The position numbers and the translations under genes were made by a program. Positions 14,880-19,398 of a DNA stretch of 19,398 bases are shown piece after piece. Origin of the DNA: Chloroflexota bacterium. GTDB lineage: Bacteria > Chloroflexota > Limnocylindria > Limnocylindrales > CSP1-4. The notes below the pieces were generated by a model that was given only the letters and a program-made list of their open reading frames with translations, did no database searches and was not told the DNA's origin. Position 1 is the first letter of the stretch. Each line of letters begins with the position of its first letter. Location of the stretch: positions 1 through 19,398 of the forward strand of contig JAKAMV010000080.1 in the NCBI GenBank assembly GCA_021812735.1, read 5' to 3'.

Positions 14880-15710
14880 CTAGAACCCCTCGGTGATCGA
14901 GCGGTGGGGGGCGCCCGGTTGCGGCAGGGCCGGCGAGATGCCCCGCCCGCGGTCGACGAAGGTGCCCACCGGATATGCGCCCATCACGACGTCGCGCAGC
15001 CGGTCCATGGCCTCGGTGGGGGTCATGCCCCAGCCGACCGGGCACGTGGAGAGGACCTCGACGATCGAGAAGCCCTTGGCCTCGAGCTGGACCTCGAACG
15101 CGCGCCGCAGCGCCTGCTTGGCCTTGCCGACGTGCCCGGGATCGGCAACGGACACGCGCGCCGCGTACTGCACGCCAGGCAGCAGCGAGAGCATTTCGGT
15201 GACCGGCAGCGGGTACCCCTGCGTCTGGACGTCGCGGCCGCGAGGGCTCGATGTGGTCTTCTGGCCAGCGAGGGTGGTGGGCGCCATCTGGCCGCCCGTC
15301 ATGCCGTAGATCCCGTTGTTGACGAACACGACCGTGAACCGCTCGCCTCGTGCCGCCGCATGGACGATCTCCGCGGTGCCGATCGCGGCGAGGTCGCCGT
15401 CGCCCTGGTAGGTGAGCACGACCTTGTCGGGCCGGAAGCGCTTCACGCCGGTGGCGACCGCGGCAGCGCGTCCGTGCGGCGATTCCACCGAGTCGAGGGC
15501 GAGGAAGTCGTAGGCGAACACGGAGCAGCCGACCGATCCGACCAGGATCGTCCGCGCGCCGAGGTCCAGCTCCTCGAGGACCTCGGCGATGAGCCGGTGG
15601 ACGATGCCGTGCCCGCAGCCCGGGCAGTAGCTGGTGGGGTTCGAGAGCAGGAGCGGCCGTCGGTAGATCGTGCGGCCCTCGGGCTCGGCGCGCGGTTCGG
15701 CGGCGGTCAT
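14880..15710 (-). CDS. 2-oxoacid:ferredoxin oxidoreductase beta subunit (thiamine pyrophosphate-binding)
   Basis: A 276-residue beta subunit. Fe-S cysteines appear in YCPGCGHGIVHRL and SVGCSVFAYDF. The TPP/Mg motif is GDGDLAAIGTAEI followed by VFVNNGIYGMTGGQMAPTT. TCPVGWGMTP near the C-terminus carries a further conserved cysteine. The start at 15710 is chosen because it overlaps the alpha stop by ATGA and family similarity begins near YRRPLLLSNPTSYCPGC. The open frame continues to 16664 only as a shadow of the alpha gene. Substrate (2-oxoglutarate or branched-chain 2-oxoacids) is set jointly with alpha and cannot be fixed from sequence alone. Confidence 0.93.
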   Translation of the reverse strand: MTAAEPRAEPEGRTIYRRPLLLSNPTSYCPGCGHGIVHRLIAEVLEELDLGARTILVGSVGCSVFAYDFLALDSVESPHGRAAAVATGVKRFRPDKVVLTYQGDGDLAAIGTAEIVHAAARGERFTVVFVNNGIYGMTGGQMAPTTLAGQKTTSSPRGRDVQTQGYPLPVTEMLSLLPGVQYAARVSVADPGHVGKAKQALRRAFEVQLEAKGFSIVEVLSTCPVGWGMTPTEAMDRLRDVVMGAYPVGTFVDRGRGISPALPQPGAPHRSITEGF

Positions 15711-16855
15711 CGATCTGCCTCCCCGCCAGCGGCCAGGACCCGGTGCACCGCGCCGACGACGCCGTCCGGGCTGGGCACCATGCCTCCCATCCGGCCGTGG
15801 TGGTGGACTCGTGTCGCGCCCTCGATCGCCAGCCGCACGTCCTCGACCATCTGGCCAGCGGACAGCTCGACCGCCATCACGGCCCGCGCACCCGCCGCGG
15901 CCCCGCGGAGCGCCGCCGCCGGGAACGGCCACAGGGTGATCGGGCGGAAGAGGCCCGCCCTCACGCCGTCGTCGCGCAGCCGCTCGACCGCGGTGCGCGC
16001 GACGCGGGCCGCGGTGCCGTAGGCGACGAGCAGGACGTCCGCGTCGTCGAGGAGCTCGCCGGCCCAGCGGACCTCGTGGGCGGCGATCTGCGCGTATACG
16101 TCTTGGAGCTCGATGTCGTGGGCCTCGAGGTCCTCGGGCCGCAGGTGGAGCGACTTCACGACCCGCGGCTCGCGGTGGTCGGCGCCGTCGAGGATCCAGT
16201 CGGGGCGGGCCTTGGCGAGCGTCTTGAAGGTGGGGGCGACCGGCTCCATCGCCTGGCCCAGGATCCCGTCCGCGAGCAGGATGACCGGAGTGCGATAACG
16301 CTCGGCGAGGATGAACGCATCGCGGACCAGGTCGATGGCCTCGGCGATGGACGAGGGCGCCAGCACGGGCACGCGGTAGTCGCCGTGGCCATGGCCCTTG
16401 GTCGCCTGGAGGTAGTCCCCCTGGGCGGCGCCGATGCTGCCGAGGCCCGGCCCGCCGCGCATGACGTTGACGAGCACCACGGGCAGCCGCGAGCCGGCCA
16501 TGTATGACATCGCCTCCGCCATGAGGCTGATGCCGGGGCTCGAGCTGCTCACGAGCACGCGCGCCCCGGCGGCCGAGGCCCCGAGCGCCATGTTGATCGC
16601 GGCCAGCTCGCTCTCGGCCTGGACGAAGACGCGGCCCTCCTCGGGCATGCGCCTGGCCATCCACTCGAGCAGCTCGGCCTGGGGGGTGATCGGGTAGCCG
16701 AAGTACGCGTCGCAGCCGGCCGCGACAGCGGCCTCCGCGATGGCCTCGTTGCCTTTCATGAGGACGCGGTCGGGAACGTCGGGGGTGCCAGCGCGGGTCG
16801 CGTGGTGAGAGGGGACGATCTTGGGCCGGCCTGACGGCCGGTCGACGACGGTCAT
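15707..16855 (-). CDS. vorB: 2-oxoacid:ferredoxin oxidoreductase alpha subunit (VorB-like)
   Basis: A 382-residue alpha subunit (pyrimidine-binding plus transketolase C-terminal-like domains). After a 30-residue leader it reads VLMKGNEAIAEAAVAAGCDA, then GYPITPQAELLEWMARR, QAESELAAINMALGA, SSSPGISLMAEAMSYMAG and VMRGGPGLGSIGAAQGDY. This run is very close to VorB-type subunits of 3-methyl-2-oxobutanoate (2-oxoisovalerate) and 2-oxoglutarate:ferredoxin oxidoreductases. The gene starts four bases after the ferredoxin stop with GGAG nine bases upstream. The symbol follows family likeness; a KorA role (2-oxoglutarate) is the main alternative. Confidence 0.88.
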   Translation of the reverse strand: MTVVDRPSGRPKIVPSHHATRAGTPDVPDRVLMKGNEAIAEAAVAAGCDAYFGYPITPQAELLEWMARRMPEEGRVFVQAESELAAINMALGASAAGARVLVSSSSPGISLMAEAMSYMAGSRLPVVLVNVMRGGPGLGSIGAAQGDYLQATKGHGHGDYRVPVLAPSSIAEAIDLVRDAFILAERYRTPVILLADGILGQAMEPVAPTFKTLAKARPDWILDGADHREPRVVKSLHLRPEDLEAHDIELQDVYAQIAAHEVRWAGELLDDADVLLVAYGTAARVARTAVERLRDDGVRAGLFRPITLWPFPAAALRGAAAGARAVMAVELSAGQMVEDVRLAIEGATRVHHHGRMGGMVPSPDGVVGAVHRVLAAGGEADR

Positions 16856-16859
16856 CGCG

Positions 16860-17147
16860 TCACGCTCCGCGGGGTCGGGCGAAGATGGACAGCGCGGCAT
16901 CCGGGCACATCCGCGCGCACTTGGCGCAGCTGGTGCACGCGTCGGCGTCGACCAGGACGACCGGGTGGTGGCCCATCGCGTTCACGTGCGCGGTGTCCAG
17001 GGCGAGAGCATTCGGGGCGCAGGCGTCGACGCAGAGGCCGCAGCCCTTGCACCGCTCGATCGCCACAAGGACGGGACGGAACGACGGGGACAGGCCGCTC
17101 GCGGGACGTCGAAGTGAGGCGTCCGCAAGCGGTGCGTGCATGGCCAT
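16860..17147 (-). CDS. 2x[4Fe-4S] ferredoxin subunit (VorD/KorD-like)
   Basis: A 95-residue protein with two ferredoxin motifs: CKGCGLCVDACAPNAL and CTSCAKCARMCPDAAL. The first ends CAP rather than the usual CP. The N-terminal 35 residues are not conserved. It should take electrons from the TPP subunit and pass them to a free ferredoxin. ATG 17147 is chosen because a perfect GGAGGTG lies six bases upstream. The frame is open to 17213, but that part overlaps the promoter region with its inverted repeat. It is the first gene of the four-gene operon and is divergent from the kinase-like gene at 17311. Confidence 0.87.
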   Translation of the reverse strand: MAMHAPLADASLRRPASGLSPSFRPVLVAIERCKGCGLCVDACAPNALALDTAHVNAMGHHPVVLVDADACTSCAKCARMCPDAALSIFARPRGA

Positions 17148-17180
17148 CAGCGGCACCTCCACCTCGGAATATGTGCCCCG

Positions 17181-17206
17181 ACTTGGACTAGCAGACAGGG
17201 CCAAGT
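17181..17206. promoter_or_regulatory. Inverted repeat ACTTGG-N14-CCAAGT before the ferredoxin operon
   Basis: Six-base perfect arms at 17181-17186 and 17201-17206, with centres 20 bases apart (about two helical turns), in the 163-base divergent region. This is the usual geometry for a dimeric regulator on one DNA face. It lies 34 to 59 bases upstream of the ferredoxin ATG. No named regulator is assigned. Confidence 0.35.
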
Positions 17207-17298
17207 AGCGCATGCGGACGGGCCGATTCGCACGACGTCCCCGCCCGTGTCGGCGGCGTCGGCAACGGCGGGCGGCGGGCGTCCGCCCGTGGGTTGGC

Positions 17299-17304
17299 TA
17301 TGCT
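17299..17304 (+). promoter_or_regulatory. -10-like hexamer TATGCT, six bases before a start codon
   Basis: TATGCT is followed by CGCGCC and then ATG 17311, with no Shine-Dalgarno sequence. Spacing is identical to the boxes at 1309 and 8100. It suggests a leaderless transcript. Confidence 0.5.
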
Positions 17305-17310
17305 CGCGCC

Positions 17311-17964
17311 ATGCCCAAGCTCACGCCCAAGATCATCCTCGAGGGCACACGCCTGACCCGCAAGACCGACCTCGCGTTCGCGCTCAACGAGCACCCCCGG
17401 ATCGTGGGACCGCGGCGCTACCGCTACCACTCCCCGCTGATCTCGGCCGAGTGGTGCGGCTTCACGCCGGTGCCTTGGGGCCGCGGGCCGATCAACTTCG
17501 TGCCCGGTGGCGAGGAGGAGGCCCGGGCGCTCGCGGTCTTCGACGCCTGGGTCCGGCTCATCGAGCTGCAGCCGCACTACTCTTGGATCATCGACCGGTT
17601 CCACCTGTCTGCCCGCGCCCACCAGCTCATCGCGCACGGCCACGACGTGGACTTCCGCGCCCTCGAGGAGCGGCTGCGAGTGCTCGACGTGCACCTGGTG
17701 CTGTGCACGCGCCGAGACGGGACGTGGGAGGCGGCCCGCGAGGAGCGCCTCCCCGTCTCGGGCAACCCGGCGCAGTACGACGATCTGGGCGCCTTCCGCC
17801 GCGAGCAGGCGCTGCTGCGCCGCCTCGCCGGCGAGTCCATCCTGCCCGTCCTCGAGCTCGACACGACCGACGGCGACCTCGACGACCTGTGTGGCCGCGT
17901 GGCCGACTGGATGGCCGAGACCGGCGGTCTCTGGCCTCGGGAGGCCCCCGTCGGCGCCGACTGA
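17311..17964 (+). CDS. Thymidylate-kinase-like protein with degenerate P-loop
   Basis: A 217-residue protein shaped like a dTMP kinase/nucleoside kinase: strand KIILEG at the start, a P-loop-like GTRLTRKT (residues 12-19), and Asp95-Arg96-Phe97 in WIIDRFHLSARAHQ, which resembles the DR(Y/F)-x2-S motif of thymidylate kinases. The Walker A glycine before the lysine is replaced by Arg17 (GxxxxRKT), while Lys18 and Thr19 remain. The N-terminal half is rich in aromatic residues (RRYRYHS, EWCGFTPVPWG). It may bind a nucleotide poorly or not at all. True function is unknown; housekeeping Tmk is unlikely. The start fits both similarity and the hexamer six bases upstream. Confidence 0.6.
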   Translation: MPKLTPKIILEGTRLTRKTDLAFALNEHPRIVGPRRYRYHSPLISAEWCGFTPVPWGRGPINFVPGGEEEARALAVFDAWVRLIELQPHYSWIIDRFHLSARAHQLIAHGHDVDFRALEERLRVLDVHLVLCTRRDGTWEAAREERLPVSGNPAQYDDLGAFRREQALLRRLAGESILPVLELDTTDGDLDDLCGRVADWMAETGGLWPREAPVGAD

Positions 17965-18122
17965 CCGCCGCTCGAGGCACCGGCCGCGGTCGCCTGTCAA
18001 CCCTCGGGCCGGTTGGGCTGCCTGGACGTGCGCACGCGCGATTCCCCGCAGGCCCATCGGCCCGATCCCCTTGGCCCGTCGCGGCAGTCCATCAGGCCCG
18101 CGGTGCAGGATGAGTGGCACTT

Positions 18123-18138
18123 ATTCGCATCTTCGAAT
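18123..18138. promoter_or_regulatory. Operator-like palindrome ATTC-N8-GAAT in the arsR-type promoter
   Basis: ATTCGCATCTTCGAAT has perfect five-base arms (ATTCG/CGAAT) and lies just upstream of TATATA (18138-18143) in a locally A/T-rich patch that stands out in this genome. A possible -35 (GTGGCA, 18114-18119) lies 18 bases from that -10, so the palindrome fills the spacer. As I recall it, ATTC-N8-GAAT is the motif reported for the persulfide-responsive ArsR-family repressors SqrR/BigR. Confidence 0.5.
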
Positions 18139-18143
18139 ATATA
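18138..18143 (+). promoter_or_regulatory. -10-like box TATATA before the arsR-type gene
   Basis: TATATA lies 12 bases before ATG 18156 and overlaps the last base of the palindrome. Transcription would begin within a few bases of the ATG. Bound repressor would block it, which fits autoregulation. Confidence 0.45.
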
Positions 18144-18155
18144 GATGCTTCGGCC

Positions 18156-18500
18156 ATGGACGAGATCACGACGCTGCAGGCCGAGGTCCTCAAGACCCTC
18201 GCCAACCCCCGGCGGCTGGAGATCCTCCATCGCCTCGTCCTCGGACCGTGCGAGGTTCGCCGCCTCGCCGAGGAGATCGGCGCATCCCAACCAAACGTAT
18301 CCCAGCACTTGGCCGTCCTCCGCGCCGCCGGCGTCGTCGACGCGGAGCGGGACGGCCGCGAGGTGCGCTACCGGATCGCCGACCCCGACGTCATGGTCGC
18401 GTGCGGGCTCATGCGGCAGGTGCTGCAGCGGCGCCTCAGCCGCCTCGGCCGGCTCTCCACCATGGACGCGGCCGACGGCGAGCTGGTCGAGATCCAGTGA
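18156..18500 (+). CDS. ArsR/SmtB-family transcriptional repressor
   Basis: A 114-residue winged-helix protein. It begins LQAEVLKTLANPRRLEILHR, the typical ArsR first helices. The recognition region is EEIGASQPNVSQHLAVLRAAG, and the wing is VDAERDGREVRYRI. The classic metal site ELCVCDL is absent; instead Cys32 (at the start of helix 3) and Cys83 (in the C-terminal helix) are the only cysteines. A helix 2/3 plus C-terminal helix Cys pair recalls the thiol switch of SqrR/BigR, but spacing differs (51 residues here against about 66). ATG 18156 is chosen because GTG 18114 would place the palindrome inside the gene. It heads the DsrE-TusA-DsrE genes 21 bases downstream and probably controls them. 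Confidence 0.87.
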   Translation: MDEITTLQAEVLKTLANPRRLEILHRLVLGPCEVRRLAEEIGASQPNVSQHLAVLRAAGVVDAERDGREVRYRIADPDVMVACGLMRQVLQRRLSRLGRLSTMDAADGELVEIQ

Positions 18501-18521
18501 CCAGGAAGTAGGGGACAACCC

Positions 18522-18935
18522 GTGGACGACAGCCTCAACGTAGTGGTCTTCTCGGGCACCGACGACAAGCTTCAGGCCGTCGCGGTGCTCACGGCCGGCG
18601 CTGCCGCGCTGGGCAGGCAGGTCAACCTGTTCCTCCAGTACTGGGCCCTCGACGCCTTCACGAAGGCCAAGATCGGCCGCGACCACGGGCTGGCGCCCGA
18701 GGCCGGCGACACCGGCCGGGCCGCCGTGGACGAGGCCGCGAAGGCCGGCCAGGCCAGCTGGGCCGAGACCCTCCGGCAGGCGAAGGAGCTGGGCGAGGTC
18801 GACATCCAGGCCTGCTCCCTGTCCATGGACATCCTCCACCTCGAGGAGGAGGACCTGGATCCGCTCGTGGACGGCGTGGAGGGCGTCACCGCCTTCTACC
18901 TCAATGCGGGCGAGGGGCAGATCGTCTTCATTTAG
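18522..18935 (+). CDS. DsrE/DsrF-family sulfur relay protein
   Basis: A 137-residue DsrE-like fold protein. It starts SLNVVVFSGTDDKLQAVAVL and continues with ALGRQVNLFLQYWALDAF. The candidate persulfide cysteine is in VDIQACSLSMDIL, the position where this family usually keeps its Cys, followed by an acidic stretch and GVEGVTAFYLNAGEGQIVFI. Such proteins pass sulfane sulfur with TusA. GTG 18522 has GGGG eight bases upstream. It lies between the ArsR gene and tusA, with a hairpin just after its stop. Confidence 0.86.
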   Translation: MDDSLNVVVFSGTDDKLQAVAVLTAGAAALGRQVNLFLQYWALDAFTKAKIGRDHGLAPEAGDTGRAAVDEAAKAGQASWAETLRQAKELGEVDIQACSLSMDILHLEEEDLDPLVDGVEGVTAFYLNAGEGQIVFI

Positions 18936-18942
18936 CGAGCGT

Positions 18943-18961
18943 GCGCGGCCTCATGCCGCGC
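18943..18961 (+). other. Intercistronic hairpin between the dsrE-like gene and tusA
   Basis: GCGCGGC (18943-18949) pairs with GCCGCGC (18955-18961) around CTCAT. It is followed directly by the tusA Shine-Dalgarno sequence AAGGGAG. It may protect or separate the two halves of the message, or partly terminate it. Confidence 0.4.
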
Positions 18962-18978
18962 GAAAGGGAGCACACACG

Positions 18979-19203
18979 ATGGCCAACGCAACGGTTGACG
19001 CCCGGGGCCTGAACTGCCCAATGCCGATCGTGAAGACGGCACAGGCGGTCAAGGGACTCACCTCGGGCCAGACGCTCGAGGTCCTCGCGACCGACGCCGG
19101 GTCCGTCAAGGACTTCGCGGCCTGGTCGAAGACGACGGGCAACGAGATCATCGAGCAGTCGACGGACGGCGGCGTGTTCCGCTTCGTCCTGCGCAAGAAG
19201 TAG
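18979..19203 (+). CDS. tusA: TusA-family sulfur carrier protein
   Basis: A 74-residue protein of typical TusA size. It carries the signature ARGLNCPMPIVKT with the sulfur-carrying cysteine in Cys-Pro-x-Pro, then LTSGQTLEVLATDAGSVKDF and a C-terminal strand VFRFVLRKK. It carries sulfur as a persulfide between partner proteins, here most likely the flanking DsrE-family proteins. In sulfur oxidisers TusA-DsrE pairs feed sulfur oxidation; in other bacteria they serve persulfide handling or tRNA/molybdenum cofactor thiolation. AAGGGAG lies eight bases before the ATG, which fixes the start inside a longer open frame. Confidence 0.93.
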   Translation: MANATVDARGLNCPMPIVKTAQAVKGLTSGQTLEVLATDAGSVKDFAAWSKTTGNEIIEQSTDGGVFRFVLRKK

Positions 19204-19213
19204 GGAAGCAGCT

Positions 19214-19398
19214 ATGACCGTCGCAGAGGCACCCGTTGTCCCGGTCGCCGAGCCTGAGCCCGCCGCCGCGACCCAGCCCGAGGTCCGCCAGCAGGGCATC
19301 GCGATCATCTGCTACAGCGGCGACCTGGAGAAGACCTGGGCCGCCATGATCCTGGCGTCTACGTCCGCGTCGCTGGGGATGCCCACCAAGGTCTTCGT
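19214..19398 (+). CDS. DsrE-family protein (DsrE2-like), 5' part
   Basis: Only the first 61 residues are present. After a Pro/Ala/Glu-rich leader of about 27 residues it reads GIAIICYSGDLEKTWAAMIL then ASTSASLGMPTKVF, the opening of DsrE2/peroxiredoxin-like DsrE proteins in which a short strand, S-G-D-x-(D/E)K and a helix with Ala/Ser follow each other. It begins ten bases after the tusA stop with a GGGA before the ATG, so it belongs to the same operon. The rest of the gene lies outside the window. Confidence 0.82.
   Translation, partial: MTVAEAPVVPVAEPEPAAATQPEVRQQGIAIICYSGDLEKTWAAMILASTSASLGMPTKVF

Noticed and set aside
13819..15045. 408-residue minus-strand frame crossing the protease end, the small ORFs and the gamma-subunit gene
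   Set aside because: Arg/Gly/Pro-rich low-information sequence overlapping genuine genes on both strands.
17050..17110. GGGAC-rich stretch in the ferredoxin gene as a DosR box
   Set aside because: Only half-sites inside coding DNA; no paired GTCCC at the right spacing.
17148..17213. N-terminal extension of the ferredoxin to an ATG at 17213
   Set aside because: A perfect GGAGGTG six bases before ATG 17147 decides the start, and the extension region holds an inverted repeat fitting a promoter.
18114..18155. GTG at 18114 as the ArsR-family start
   Set aside because: It would put the palindrome and TATATA inside the coding region; ATG 18156 gives the normal family N-terminus.
1..19398. CRISPR arrays, insertion sequences, tRNA or rRNA genes
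   Set aside because: No regularly spaced repeats, transposase-like proteins with terminal repeats, cloverleaf patterns or rRNA-like stretches were seen on reading both strands.

Overview
This is a GC-rich (roughly 70% or more by eye) bacterial chromosome segment, densely coded, with strong G/C third-position bias. No rRNA, tRNA, CRISPR array or insertion sequence is visible. The mix is a DosS/DosR-like two-component system, a universal stress protein, a Ddn-type split-barrel protein, a group 3b NiFe hydrogenase, a ferredoxin-linked 2-oxoacid oxidoreductase and class I CoA-transferases. Several genes also have a -10-like hexamer directly before the start codon. Together these suggest a high-GC Gram-positive-like lineage, either Actinomycetota or a high-GC Chloroflexota class. 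The sequence alone does not decide between them.

Layout. 1-464: 3' end of a GctB/IpdB-type CoA-transferase beta subunit, ending in a strong hairpin shared with a convergent universal stress protein (560-997, minus). 1321-3605: single-GAF sensor kinase and NarL/DosR-type response regulator, then a small Ddn/DUF385-like protein (3650-3985). 4097-5371: 4-hydroxybutyrate/acetate-type CoA-transferase followed by three successive hairpins. 5706-7043: cyclic 2,3-diphosphoglycerate synthetase-like P-loop protein, convergent with a zinc alcohol dehydrogenase (7074-8093, minus). 8351-13946: hydrogenase locus, consisting of a lone cNMP-binding-domain protein, a fused diaphorase/iron-sulfur subunit (HyhB+HyhG in one chain), small subunit, large subunit and maturation protease, with tiny candidate ORFs around the protease. 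14328-17147 (minus): ferredoxin-alpha-beta-gamma operon of a VOR/KOR-type 2-oxoacid:ferredoxin oxidoreductase. 17311-17964: thymidylate-kinase-like protein with a degenerate P-loop. 18156-19398: ArsR-family repressor with an operator-like palindrome in its own promoter, then DsrE-, TusA- and a second DsrE-family protein (cut by the window end).

How it may work together (inference). The sensor kinase keeps the His/Tyr pair that surrounds the heme in mycobacterial DosS, and the regulator keeps the DosR recognition-helix residues. A sequence matching 10 of 14 core positions of the DosR box lies upstream of the hydrogenase operon. The window therefore reads as a low-oxygen/redox module: sensing (DosS/R-like), stress (Usp), H2/NAD(P)H exchange (hydrogenase), ferredoxin reduction by 2-oxoacids, CoA-ester handling, and a separately regulated sulfur-carrier relay (ArsR, DsrE, TusA). 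The most notable points are the fused hydrogenase subunit, the DosR-type box, the ATTC-N8-GAAT operator before the sulfur relay, and a repeated hexamer-N6-start-codon arrangement pointing to leaderless transcription.
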